Shown here: positions 44,798 through 55,079 of the stretch, piece after piece
Layout of the letters: the number at the start of each line of letters is the position of its first letter
Position numbering within the stretch: the stretch's first letter is position 1
Assembly: GCA_023014485.1 (NCBI GenBank)
Contig: JAJOZX010006139.1
Location: 186,001 to 250,000 of the forward strand
Length of the DNA: 64,000 nt
Reading direction: 5' to 3'
From: Bathynomus jamesi
Lineage: Eukaryota > Arthropoda > Malacostraca > Isopoda > Cirolanidae
Program-made: the position numbers and the translations under genes
Notes under the pieces: model-generated
Databases searched by the model: none
Told to the model about the DNA's origin: nothing
Seen by the model: the letters and a program-made list of their open reading frames with translations, nothing else

Positions 44798-44998
44798 GAG
44801 CTATTGAAGAATAGGGACCCCAGCCTTCTTTAGTTAGCTTTATACGGCTAACTAATGAAAATATCATGACCTAACCTAACCAACTGTCAAGGGCGTACAA
44901 TTAACCTAATGACTGGTTAGGTTAGGTCGTGATATTTTCGTTAGTTAGCTTTATAAGCCTAACTAAAGAAGGCTGGGGTCCCTATTCTTCAATAGCTC
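44798..44998. mobile_element. Foldback MITE with GAG...CTC ends
   Basis: 201 bp, almost wholly palindromic: GAGCTATTGAAGAATAGGGA followed by CCCCAGCCTTCTTTAGTTAG and its inverse. Core has CATGACCTAACCTAACCAAC and GGTTAGGTTAGGTCGTGAT. Flanks suggest an 8-9 bp T-rich duplication in the LINE. Confidence 0.82.
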
Positions 44999-45768
44999 CA
45001 AATTTTCCTCAGTAAAAACAGAGCTGAAATAATCATTAAAAATACCAATAATATCCTGATTTTTTTCAAACATCCTATCATGCTTTTTATTATATATTTA
45101 TAAAAACTGAACCATTTCTTTGGATCTTTATTGCTATTTCTAGCTAAATTTACTTCACTATGCTTTTTGCTCTTCCTAATCAAACTACTTAGTTTATTTC
45201 TTAACTGCCCTGAATGACCTTTTTTTTTATTTTTAATAATTTTAGCTATTTCCCTATTCCACCACAAAGGTTTCCTAATCTTGTTATTCCTAACACTTCT
45301 GAAAGGAATACATCTACATTGCACATCCTCTAAAATTTCTTTGAATCTAGACCACATCTCAATAGCATTTTTATTGGCAAATTCATTATCCCACTTTACT
45401 GAGCCTAACAACTCCCTAAATCTACTGTAGTCACCCTTTGAGAAGCAAGGGACTAGATGGTCATTGTTAACCAGATCCCTACTTAATTCTATCTTAAAAC
45501 ATATACTCTAATGATCACTATTTCCTAATGACTCTCCTACTGCAAGTTCCCTAATAAGTTTATGATCACTGGAAAGAACCAGATCTAAGATTTCTTGATA
45601 CCTAGTTGGTTTATCTACAAATTGTATTAGTAAACAGTCATTGTAGCAGTCAATGAAGAAGTTACCTTCCCTATTATTTCCCTCTAAAAAGCTCCAGTCT
45701 ATATGAGCAAGTTTGAAATCTCCCATAATTAATGTTCTACCACTACAACCCTTATAATTAATTAACAA
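44989..45768 (-). pseudogene. LINE L-a endonuclease end and ORF2 linker
   Basis: 45768-45508: LIMGDFKLAHIDWSFLEGN...LDLVLSSDHKLI...GNSDH, containing GDFN-like and SDH catalytic motifs of an APE endonuclease (GDFN here GDFK). 45411-44989: VKWDNEFANKNAIEMWSRFKEIL, RKPLWWNREIAKIIKNKK and DPKKWFSFYK, the linker before RT. The 5' half of the endonuclease is truncated at about 45775. Confidence 0.85.
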
Positions 45769-45776
45769 ATTATATG

Positions 45777-45860
45777 GTTATGACTTTAGAAGAGCAATCA
45801 GTGGTTAGTTTAAAAGTTATTTCTCTAATAGATATCATTTTGTATCAGTAAATAAGGTTA
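45777..45860 (+). mobile_element. LINE L-b fragment (RT)
   Basis: Reads YGYDFRRAISGWFKSYLSNR on the plus strand, matching the minus-strand L-b copy at about 5160-5660. Continues after the Merlin-like insert at 46641. Confidence 0.8.
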
Positions 45861-46640
45861 GTAAATTCCTAGTTTAGAGACATCCTTCAAATGTTTATTG
45901 CACATGCATAAAAGTTACACCATTGGATTGGAAATAATTTATTTATGAACACTGTAAGGTGGAAAAAGAGCCTAACTCAGGCATTAGGCAGGCCTATTCA
46001 ATCTAACCCAGGCATTAACAATAACATGCTTAATAATAATAGAACCTCTTACCTGTTATTAATATCCTGGATTATATAGAGATGCAGTAGCAATAAGAAA
46101 ATGATGCATGGGCCAAATATCCAAGAAAAAATATCTTGTGTCATCCACACTTTGGAACATTAGCTTTGATTACTCTCCATGTTCTTTCTATATTTTGTAT
46201 GTGGGCATGGGTGACTGGATTGACAAAATTTTTCCACTTTGGGCATTTAAAACAATTTAAAATTAATTTATGTACAATACAAAATTCCAATAAACTATTA
46301 AAATCATCATAAAATTGTAAAGCAAGTTGGATTATACCAAAATTACAACCTTGGCATGAATTAATATCAAACTCCATATTTTAAACTTTTTAAAACACAA
46401 AGATACAAACCTTTCCCTTACAATGTCAAAAATGTGACTAATTTTAGCTTAGATTTGCTCTTGATACAGACATTAGATGTCAAAAATACTATATAATAAA
46501 ATATACGCTTTTATTTACAAAACACACAAAATTATATAGTTTCCACCCCACACTGTTCATAAATCAACTATTGCATATCCAATGATATACTTATACATAT
46601 GCATTGTGTATTAAGAGGATACCTCCAAAACTAGGAATTA
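45861..46640 (-). mobile_element. Merlin/ISXO2-like deletion derivative
   Basis: Ends GGTTAGTAAATTCCTAGTTT and inverted AGGTTAATTCCTAGTTTTGG. Inserted in LINE L-b. A fused N-/C-terminal remnant of the transposase lies on the minus strand. Confidence 0.65.
46141..46377 (-). pseudogene. ISXO2/Merlin-like transposase, N- and C-ends fused
   Basis: 78 codons open from the Met at 46377. The first about 45 residues (SCQGCNFG, LNCFKCP) match the zinc-binding N-terminus also seen at 57726-57911 and 62391-62778. It then jumps straight to WKNFVNPVTHAHIQNIERTWRVIKANVPKCG, the end of the ISXO2/Merlin catalytic domain, where the VDP-TGAHTQNIE motif (catalytic Glu) is recognisable. About two thirds of the protein is deleted in frame. 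Stop at 46141. An active family member must exist elsewhere if it was mobilised after the deletion. Confidence 0.75.
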
Positions 46641-46823
46641 ACCTTTATATTATATATAAATGACCTTCCACATTCATCTAATATATGGTACTGGCACTTA
46701 ACTCCATAATGATTGCAGATGGTATAACTGCATCTTTTTCTTGCAAAGATGTTAATTCAGCTAAGAATATATTTAAATCAGAATTTATCAATGTAATGAA
46801 ATGTTTAACCACCAGTGAACTCT

Positions 46824-47977
46824 GATCTTTTCGGTTTGACAGCCTGTAATACTTTTTAACATTACTTGTTTTTTATTGTCCAGTTTTAATCAAGGATTTC
46901 AAAAATAACATTCATGTTTTAGAGAAACAAATAGTGAGGCAGTTATACATTTTAGTTTAGAGAATATCATATATGCTTTAAGATTTCAAAATCCCTGAAA
47001 ATTTTAGGTCAGCTGTACACTCATGACAATTGGTTAGGTTAAGTCATGATATTTTCATTTGTTTTGACAGTAAACTAACAAAAATATCATGACTTAATCT
47101 AACCAATCATCAAGGGTGTACAGTTGACCTAACTGGGCACTCAGTTAACCTAACCAGTTGGTAGAGTCTAGAATTTGACAGTCCTGTAGCCATGACTCAT
47201 TTTTTTCCACCAGCCATCAAACCAAAAAGATTCCAATACAGTTTAAAAATTTATATTTTAAATTTGTTAAATTGCATATAACTGCCTCACTATTTGTTTC
47301 TCTAAAACATGAATGTTATTTTTGAAATTGTCATTAAAACTGGACAATAAAAAACAAGTACAGTGGAACCTCGACTTACGAATTTAATTCGTTCCGAGAC
47401 CCTGTTCGCACCTCGAATTGGTCGTAAATCGAATCCATTTTTTCCATTGAAATTAATGTAAATTTAATTAATCCATTCCAGCGCCCCAGATAATTGTACT
47501 TTTAATGCTTTGTAAGAGTTTATAAAGAGAAAATATAAGAGAAAAAAATTATACTAAATTTAATAAGCTGTATAATTTTACTGTACCTTTGTGGAGGATA
47601 ATCGCTGGCATGAGTGGATGGTGATGAGGAAAGGAAGGGAAGTTACTTTGGAAGGAGAGTCCCCTTCCATAAGAACACTGGGCACCTCTCCTTCAGGGGT
47701 TTTGTCTCTTTTCTGTCTCTTTAATTCAATGGTTATTTTAAGTTTCTTTTTTCACTGCCACTATCACTCTTCACTTTCTTGGGAGCCATAATGAAGGGCT
47801 TATTAAAGCAATAAACGAAAAATCACAGAGCAAATATGCGAGAGATAAAGCAATAAACGAAAAATCACGGAGCAAATATGTTCGTATGTCGATTTGGTCG
47901 TAAATAGAGGCGTTCATAAGTCGAGGTTCCACTGTAATGTTAAAAAATATTACAGGCTGTCAAACCGAAAATATCCA
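46824..47977. mobile_element. Foldback element with about 130-bp arms and 8-bp duplication
   Basis: Perfect TGAACTCT at 46816-46823 and 47978-47985. Arms run from GATCTTTTCGGTTTGACAGC and inverted TGGATATTTTCGGTTTGACAGC through TTTTAGAGAAACAAATAGTG. The centre (46990-47165) is itself palindromic and carries GGTTAGGTTAAGTCATGAT-type sequence. The right arm is interrupted by the pogo MITE 47361-47934. Confidence 0.85.
47361..47934. mobile_element. pogo-type MITE
   Basis: TIRs CAGTGGAACCTCGACTTACG and inverted CAGTGGAACCTCGACTTATG, TA at 47359-47360 and 47935-47936. 574 bp. Contains a duplicated AAAGCAATAAACGAAAAATC segment near 47800-47860. Confidence 0.92.
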
Positions 47978-48259
47978 TGAACTCTTCCTAAATACCAGTA
48001 AAACAAATTTAATGATTTTTACTAATAAACAAAATATGTAGCTATCTTGATGAACTAAACATTGATGAAATTGCTGTAAAGGAGTATACTGTACCAAAAT
48101 TTCTTGGTGTATTAATGCAAGACAAGAATTTGCAGTAGAGTTATCATGTAAATTATATCTCAAAAAAGATTTCAAGCACTGCTATAATGTTTAAACTTGG
48201 ACATATAGTTCCTAAACAGATTTTATGAACTCTGTGTCATACTTGTATTCTTCCTTATA

Positions 48260-48596
48260 CAGGAATACCTCAAAATTTGTCATTAATTCGTTCTGGAATA
48301 ACATGACAAAATACAAAATAACAAAATTTGAGGTAGATTATAACATGTTTCAATGAGAAAACATTGTACTGTATTATGTTATTAAACAGATTAATTAATC
48401 AATTTCTACTCATTTTTTAGCAAAATATGTAATATATCACATTGGTAAACAGTCAAATTTTGTCAATTTTGATCATTTTTTCACATTTAAAAAAAAAAAA
48501 TGACAAATCTGCTAATGTGGATGATGGATTGCAAAACTACAGGTAGTAAAAGATTGATGATGAATCTGCAAAATGACAAATTTTGAGGTATTCCTG
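48260..48596. mobile_element. pogo-type MITE
   Basis: TIRs CAGGAATACCTCAAAATTTG and its inverse, with TA at 48258-48259 and 48597-48598. 337 bp, non-coding. Confidence 0.9.
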
Positions 48597-48743
48597 TATA
48601 ATGTAGCTACCTTACCTAATAAGGTTATTATCTGATGCTGATTTCCCTGATCATTCTAGTGCATTAGTTAAAGAGCTAAACCACTAAAGCTCAAAGATGT
48701 AATCAAACTGGAAATTTTTTTATTTACAAGTGTAAGAACAAAA

Positions 48744-49070
48744 GGTTCTTTTGCATTATCCTCCCAACACTAATTTTTTTATATAATGTTGGTTTGGTTT
48801 TGGTTATGGTACTTTATTTTCCTTCCATTATAAAAAAAATTAGTGTTGGGATTAGGTTAGGTTAGGTTAGGTTAGGTTAGGTTAAAAACAGCCCACCGCA
48901 GGCATTAGCCGTAGTTAGCCAGCTTCAAGTTAGGTTAGGTTAAGAATATTTCATATAACTAATGATGTAATTTCAGAATATTTTGCAAAAATTAAGGGTT
49001 TTGCTAACGTACTTTATTTTCCTTCCATTATAAAAAACAATTAGTGTTGGGAGGATAATGCAAAAGTACC
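48744..49070. mobile_element. MITE containing a (TTAGG)n tract
   Basis: TIRs GGTTCTTTTGCATTATCCTC and inverted GGTACTTTTGCATTATCCTC with perfect 8-bp duplication GAACAAAA (48736-48743, 49071-49078). An internal direct copy of TACTTTATTTTCCTTCCATT occurs at about 48807 and 49010. Confidence 0.88.
48852..48884 (+). repeat. (TTAGG)n, arthropod-type telomere unit, interstitial
   Basis: 33 bp, six and a half perfect units, with two more units near 48928. Lies inside the MITE 48744-49070, so it travelled with the element. Confidence 0.9.
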
Positions 49071-49380
49071 GAACAAAATCACAACTTATAATGGGTAAAT
49101 AAATATTTTGTAACTCATCAAGAAATCCACTCGTATCAGACCAGAAATAGATCAAAGTATGTTATACCTCAATTTAGATTGTCTTCATCTCAAAAATTAC
49201 CCATTTTCATTGGACTGAAACTATGGAATGATTTAAGTACTGACATAAAAAATATTATGAATGTAAAATCATTTGCATCTCAGCACAACTCATAAAATTA
49301 TGCCAGACTTGTCAGACACAACATGCATTTTTTCCAGTTAGGCTTAGAGGCTAAAAATAAGGCAAATTAAATTATAAAGA

Positions 49381-49603
49381 AGAATGTTAATTACAAAAGG
49401 AAGGAAGTCATCTGTAAATTATATAATTCTTATGTGAGGCCTCACTTAGAATACTACATTCAAACTTGGTCCCCCCACCTCAGACATAATACTGATATGC
49501 TTGAAGGTGTGCAACATAGGGCAACCAAGTGTATCCCTAACCAAAGAAGATTGGAATACAGGGAAAGATTAAAAGAACTGGGTATGTTCAGTTTTGAGGG
49601 TTA
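49381..49603 (+). mobile_element. CR1-like LINE (L-a) fragment, C-terminal region
   Basis: Reads SYVRPHLEYYIQTWSPHLRH, VQHRATKCIPNQRRLEYRER and GMFSFE, as in 58420-58600. Both ends truncated. Confidence 0.83.
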
Positions 49604-49906
49604 ATCTTAAGATGTCATCACCTGAATTTCAAAAACGTAACTATATGGCCATAATCTACCTAACAATATAACTTTTCAAGAGTACTATTTTTGTGCAAAT
49701 ACATTATAAGCAAGTTGTTGCAGGTGATGACATTGGCCAATATATTAAGAGTGCAACAGGTAAACGTGTATCTGTCCAGCTTTACCAGCCGACTTTTCGC
49801 TGACACAACCTTAAGGATTGATGAAATAACTTACCAGTTGGAGTTTATGTTTATTAAAAATAACTAAATTATTTAAGGATTTCAAGCCTTTAGGGCAAGG
49901 GTGAAT
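49604..49906. other. Unassigned spacer
   Basis: No ORF or repeat that I can support. Ends in the duplication of the hAT at 49914. Confidence 0.4.
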
Positions 49907-49913
49907 GTTATTA

Positions 49914-51807
49914 TAGGGCAGTCAAAAGTTGACCGAAAAATTAAGAAAGTTGACCTTACAAATTGAAAAAATTGACTTATAAAGTTGCCTTACTTTCAAT
50001 AATAAAAACGATACTTTAATTACTTATTCTTGCTCTTCTACATCAGTTGACCGATTGTGGTAAATTATGAAGTATTTGCCGACATTTTCTGGCAAAAAAT
50101 TGCGATCCTTACTTAATACATTATTAAGCATGGAGAAAGATCTCTCTACAGCGGCAGTTGTTGGTTGACATTGCAAAAGCTGACCATAAACTGTTGGTGA
50201 GATTTCAGGTCTACTGAGGTTAATTATTTCACAAATACCATTTGTCTTGAGTCTTGTTTCAATGTATTGTTTGACTGAACACATATCTTCGCCAAGGTTG
50301 ATAGAAGAAATGGTTTCATATGCCTCTCTAATGGTGCAATCAGATGCTTCCATCCTAGTCACTAAGCTAGCAATCAACTATAATTCATTTTGATTAACAT
50401 TAGTTGCTTTGGCAGTTTTTCATTAGCAACACTCTCTTTAGCCTTCTGAACAATGATTCCTTCATCTTCAAAATTTTCCACAATTGTCTTCACATTTGGA
50501 AAATTGTCTGCATAATAAAAAGCAGCATTCAGCCAGCTTGCCCAACGTGTTACAATCGGTTCTGGAGGAGTTCCTATTTCAGCAAACAATTCCTTCCTTC
50601 TTTTGTTTTTAAGAGTAGAAGCCTTGACACATGCAATTAAAGTGTCAACATCACTATAAAATGCTCTTATTTGCATCGCACAATTATGTAACAGATGCGC
50701 AAGACACGTTACATGGAAAAGTCTTGGAAAAAGTTCCTTGAGTGTCGCTCCAGCTGACACCATGTAACGAGCATCAGACAGAAGTAAACAGAAATTTCTC
50801 TTGGTATCTCGAATTCTTTTACAGTATCGTCAATCTTGTGTATGACAGTTCGTGCATTAACATTTCCAAGAAGAACATCGCACCTGATTAAATATGTTTT
50901 CTTGGGAACATCAATAGATCCAGCAAGTATGTTCAAATATTTTGAGCCCCTTACTTCACTTTCATCAACAATTAGGAAAACTAATTTACCCTCTAGCAAA
51001 TGTTTTATTCTACTTAACTCACTTTCTGCCTGTTTCATTGCTATTGATCTGCAAGTTGACACGCAAGGCACTGCTACACCTAATTCAGAGAGCAATTGTT
51101 TCACATGAGGGTTGCTCAACTTATGAAGAGGTATGTTGGCTGACAGAAATGTAGTCACAAGTTTTTCCGAAAAATCTGAAGACTTGTACTTTAAAAGGGT
51201 TTGCATCTTTTCATTTCCCACATTTTGGTCTATACCACGCTGGTGCTTTTGGGTAGAGCGATGTTTATCCACAAAAAAGGATTTGTCATGCTTGACCACA
51301 ACACAACAAATCTGACAGTATAGCTCATTTTTTCCTGAACAAATGAATTCATTAGGATATTTTGCAATTATAGCGCGCACTTTAGCAATAGAACTAACTG
51401 CAACTTTTGGCATTTTAAATATCTGAAATCAAAAGAAATCAAAATCAGTGAAATTACAAATCAGAAAAAAATCACAAATCAAAAATGGTAACCAGTAACC
51501 ACAATACATACAACACAACCACATCCAAAACCAGAACGGACATAACTGAATAAGACAAATATGAGCAGCGAAGTTGCCAGTTAACCAAAAAGATGCCAAT
51601 TTTTAGTTATTTTAATTATTTATTCCAAAAAATTGACTTTATTTACTCATTGCTATTTTTTGACCTAACAGGTAAAAGTTGACTTTTGGTTGACCTATTA
51701 ACTTTGGTAATATACCCCCTACAGGTGTTTTTATTGCATTTTCAGTCGTTTCAGCGAAAAGTGCCTCATAGGAAACAATTTGACTTTATTGACTTTTGAC
51801 CACCCTA
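49914..51807 (-). mobile_element. hAT transposon, TAGGG ends
   Basis: Ends TAGGGCAGTCAAAAGTTGAC and inverted TAGGGTGGTCAAAAGTCAAT. Flanks GTTATTA(T) at 49907-49914 and GTTATTA(C) at 51808-51815 give a 7-8 bp duplication. 1.9 kb with transposase fragments on the minus strand. Confidence 0.85.
50024..51413 (-). pseudogene. hAT transposase (CGGBP-like N-terminus)
   Basis: From the Met at 51413: SGKNELYCQICCVVV...HRSTQKHQ, a BED-like zinc finger (C-C-H-H), then LVFLIVDESEVRGSKYLN (first Asp region). A shift near 50760 leads to SDARYMVSAGATLKELFPRLFHVTCLAHLLHNCA (second Asp and the C-H pair), RWASWLNAA, a stop near 50378, and TTAAVERSFSMLNNVL (catalytic Glu). The protein of about 460 residues is broken by one frameshift and one stop only. 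The N-terminal finger and the CLAHxLH pattern resemble CGG-binding-protein-type hAT transposases. Confidence 0.85.
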
Positions 51808-51815
51808 GTTATTAC

Positions 51816-52329
51816 ATAAAACAGCACTGAGATAGAGATATATTCTGGTAATTTGTGATTAACACTAAACTGACAAGCTATACTTACAAAATTTTGAGAG
51901 CCCCAAAAACCTGTGATCCTGACTGAACAAAATCTCGAATTCAACTCTCCATATGTAGGATCTTATGGCACTCTTGTAGAAGGTTTTCCCCAACTTCTTC
52001 CCAAGGGCAGCTCTTATCCCACATTCCCAACAGAAACACCACAAAAAATATAAAAACCATTACATTCTCTGAGAAGTTACATTCAACAGACCTCTTAAAT
52101 TTGTCTTTCCAAAATGACTATATAAAAAACTGCTATTAAAAATGTTCATTACAAACATTTCTCTGTGCCATTTATTAAATTTATTACAAAACATTACACC
52201 CAAGTGGTGGCAATCTTTGTTTTAAGTATGTAAAATCAAAATATTTTTTAAAACTTTTTTTGGCTAAATATGCAACAAAACACAAAAAATTTTCCAAATA
52301 TTTATTTAATATACTCCACAATATTAAAT
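51816..52329. other. Unassigned AT-rich sequence
   Basis: No ORF, TIR or known repeat recognised. Confidence 0.4.
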
Positions 52330-53615
52330 CAGAAGGGATAGTAGTGATGAATCCAATAAATAAGATGCATGAAAGTGTTCTTGCTGTAAGCTCAATGCCA
52401 GGTGTACTCCTGTAGGTAGGATGACCAAAGTGATTGGAGGTGCAATGCATACTTTGATAGGGTACTTTCCTTTAACATTGGCCCAATTGCCCTTGACAGT
52501 GTTGGTGTGGACTGTTGGGTCATTTAGGTCAACAAAGTTGAGGCAGTGTTGACCTAGTTGTGATTTGCCAGTTGTTGGTAGACAGGCCATTCATCAGTAA
52601 TAATCTGAGTGTTAGGAAGAACATGCTTTGAATAATTGGCAGTAAGGTGGCTGCCAATCTATCTTCAACAGGCACAAGGACAGTATTCATTGAGCCTGGC
52701 TCCACCAAACCAATCACCCAGCACCCTTCATGATAGCATCATGGTGGTGTACATAAAATTTGATCATCAATCTCCACTTTTCTTCCCACTGCTGCCAATA
52801 AATAATCATCAGATAGTCAATCGACCACATTACACAAATATCTCAGAAGTAATTATATGTACCATTAACTATTGCCTCAAATGCTACACCAACCTGTTCC
52901 ATTATAATGAACTGCTTTACAGCAATACACCACCAGTACAGACAGTCCCTGACTTACGTAAGGGTTCCATTCCAGGCTTTAGGCAAGTCAATTTTTCCAT
53001 AAGTTGGAATTGACCCTTCCATAGGTAATCATTGAACACAAGATACAATACTTTTTTATAAATTAAAAAACTAAATACAGTATAGTAGCACTCTTACGAT
53101 CACTTGGCACTTTCCAGTCATTATTACAACACAATTAAGGGTGATTTTACAAAAGAAGTTTGGAGATGATGCAGAGGGGATTTATGGGAGCATTTACGTA
53201 AAGTCAAATTTGCATAAGTTGAGGCTTACATAACCTGGGGAGCATCTGTATATTAGTTCCACAACTTTGGTAAGAGAAAAACACACCTCTGAGAAAAATG
53301 AATCATTCTGAATGCTTTTATAGCATTTACAGTGCTTGCAATACCAAGCTTTGCCATCAGAATACTTAGCACAGTTGACAATCCCATGTTGACATTGCAG
53401 CACTCTTGACTGTTCCAAATTAGTCCATGCTCAGCAAGCCACAGAATAGTTTTGAGAGTATCCACAGTAATTTGATGGAGTTCACAGAGCACTAAATTCT
53501 GATGAGTTAAATTAGCACTGTCAGTGATGTTATCAGCTATTGTGTTTAATGCAGTGGGATGATCCCCAGTGGCTTTGTTTTCCAAATGAAATGTAATGTA
53601 ATGGCGCAAAGTCAA
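52330..53615 (-). pseudogene. ISXO2/Merlin-like transposase, degraded
   Basis: 53615-53250 in mixed frames gives TVDTLKTILWLAEHGLI, a zinc ribbon (CCNCQHGI...WYCKHCK) and SFFSEVCFSLTKVVELIY, the usual N-terminal half of ISXO2-type transposases. After the MITE, 52720-52530 gives WVIGLVEPGSMNTVLVPVEDR (first Asp neighbourhood) and LLPIIQS, and 52590-52330 gives LNFVDLNDPTVHTNTVKGNW, matching the NFVDP-TGAHTNTIE motif with Glu replaced by Lys. Many stops. A sister, more divergent family is at 45861, 56709 and 62151. Confidence 0.72.
52939..53248. mobile_element. pogo-type MITE
   Basis: CAGACAGTCCCTGACTTACG and inverted CAGATGCTCCCCAGGTTATG, TA at 52937-52938 and 53249-53250. 310 bp. Confidence 0.8.
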
Positions 53616-53639
53616 GGGTCATTCAAGAAACAAGATGAG

Positions 53640-54225
53640 AGAGAATAGTAATCTTGTAGCAACTAGTAACAGGTTTCATACACTAGGGAATTTAGATGAA
53701 GCAGTACAATGTGAATTTACCATGGTTGGGGAATCAGGACAATGAATTTTGCAATAAGGGAAGGAAAACCCATAGAAGAATATGTATTCCAGGTGGTAAT
53801 ATTTCTAAAGTCAATGAGGTAGTGAAGAAGTTGCCTGTAACCTGAGGTAATATTATAATTCATGTAGGTATAAATGACTCAACAAGCAAGGATAAAGATG
53901 GTAGATTTAAGTTAAACAAAAATTCAGAAGCAGTTAAACAGAGGTACAGGGAATTGATAGAAGCTTTAAAAAATAGGCAGAGCAAGTGTTATGTAGTGGC
54001 CATTTTACCAAGATTGGGGTAAGCATGGAGTTTACAAGTAGAATTTTAGCTTAAAATGATAAAGTTAGGATGCTATGCAGTGAAGGGGTTGAGTTCATAG
54101 ATTTATGGGATAATTTTTATGAAAGAAGAGAGCTTTACAGTAAGGATGGATTACATCTAAGTAGAAGGGGAAATGCTTTGTATGGGAGGCTTCTGGAGGA
54201 AAATGTGAGTTCTTTGGGGTTTTGA
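53640..54225 (+). pseudogene. LINE L-a ORF1 with SGNH/esterase-like domain
   Basis: Broken frames give IIIHVGINDST (the GTND/GIND block of SGNH esterases), LKYRELIEALKNRQSKCYVVAILPRLG, then GVEFIDLWDNFYERRELYSKDGLHLSRRGNALYGRLLEENV and stop. The DGLHLSxxG motif supplies the catalytic Asp and His. Esterase domains in ORF1 are a known feature of CR1-clade LINEs. The upstream N-terminus is not recognisable, and stops near 53853 and 54014-54040 break it. Confidence 0.72.
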
Positions 54226-54379
54226 AAGATAACTTTAGATCAACAGAGGGCATAAAAGCATCAGGGTACTGGGTAAAGTAAATACTGTTAGAGTCTTAAA
54301 TATGGATTATGTAAGGAATCAGCATATCAACTGTCTAGCCAAAGGTAGGGAATCAGATAAAACTGAGGAGTTGAAGTGA

Positions 54380-55030
54380 TTTTATACAAATGCACACAGT
54401 CTTAGGAATAAGAAAAATTAATTATTTTGTTATATGATTAGTGACAATCTGGATATAGTCTGCATCAGTGAGACTTGGATTAGTGAGGCAGCATTCAATG
54501 ATACTAGAGCAGAGTATGAGTTAAATAGTTATACAATGTATATTTACCATTGAATAGATAGGCAGGGGGGGAGCTTTGGTCTTACACATTAAGAATGATT
54601 TAACTTCAATTCAGAATGATAGTATTAAATTAGACAATAGGGTTGAATCAATTTGGGTTGATGGCTATGTTTCAGACAGAGAGTATATTCGGATAGGTGC
54701 ATTTTACAGACCTCCAAACCAAACACAGGAAGTTGATGACAGTATGGTTCAAGAAATAAATGAAGGTTGTAGTGCTAGAACATTAATTATGGGAGATTTC
54801 AACCTGCCTCATATAGACTGGAGCCTTTTAGAGGGAAATAATAGGGAAGGTAACTTCTTCATTGACTGCTATAATAACTGAACTTTCTAATGCAATTTGT
54901 AGACAAACCAACCTGGGATCAAGCAATCTGAGATCTGGTTCTTTCCAATGATCATGAACTTATTAGGGAACTTCCAGTAAGAAAGTCATTAGGAAATAGT
55001 GACCATTGGATCATACATTTTAAGATAGAA
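54380..55030 (+). pseudogene. LINE L-a ORF2 endonuclease
   Basis: NAHSLRNKKN, then DIVCISETWIS (Glu of APE endonucleases), GAFYRPPNQTQ, LIMGDFNLPHIDW (GDFN motif) and ELPVRKSLGNSDHW (SDH motif). Shifts near 54565 and 54890. The open piece 54576-54881 is the best kept. This enzyme would nick the target to prime reverse transcription. Confidence 0.85.
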
Positions 55031-55079
55031 TTAAATACGGTAGGGATCTAGTCAACAATGACCATCTAGTTCTAGTCCC

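Larger units (their letters stand above)
38900..45775 (-). mobile_element. CR1-like LINE (family L-a), minus-strand copy with insertions
   Basis: Read leftward: endonuclease (45768-45508), ORF2 linker (45411-44989), RT (about 44300-43250) and C-terminus with 3' UTR (39484-38900). The sequence aligns with the plus-strand copy 53640-61880. Insertions in it are the foldback 44798-44998, MITE 44403-44657, foldback 43567-43698 and hAT 39491-43312. 5' truncated at about 45775, where plus-strand L-b sequence begins. Confidence 0.87.
46641..49370 (+). mobile_element. LINE L-b, plus-strand copy with three insertions
   Basis: Matches the reverse of 3796-5100: IADGITASFSCKDVN (catalytic FADD changed to IADG), LFLNTSKTNLM, then the C-terminus and 3' UTR to about 49370. 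Interrupted at 46824-47977, 48260-48596 and 48744-49070, each with its own target duplication. Many stops; inactive. Confidence 0.82.
52330..53630 (-). mobile_element. Merlin/ISXO2-like element, ends not found
   Basis: Defined by coding remnants on the minus strand; interrupted by the pogo MITE 52939-53248. I could not pair terminal repeats, so limits are those of the coding remains. Confidence 0.6.

Noticed and set aside
47591..47791. 66-residue ORF as a small gene
   Set aside because: Lies within a TA-flanked pogo MITE and has no conserved features.
48852..48884. Telomere or chromosome-fusion scar
   Set aside because: The TTAGG tract lies within a TIR-bounded MITE with its own target duplication, so a mobile origin explains it.
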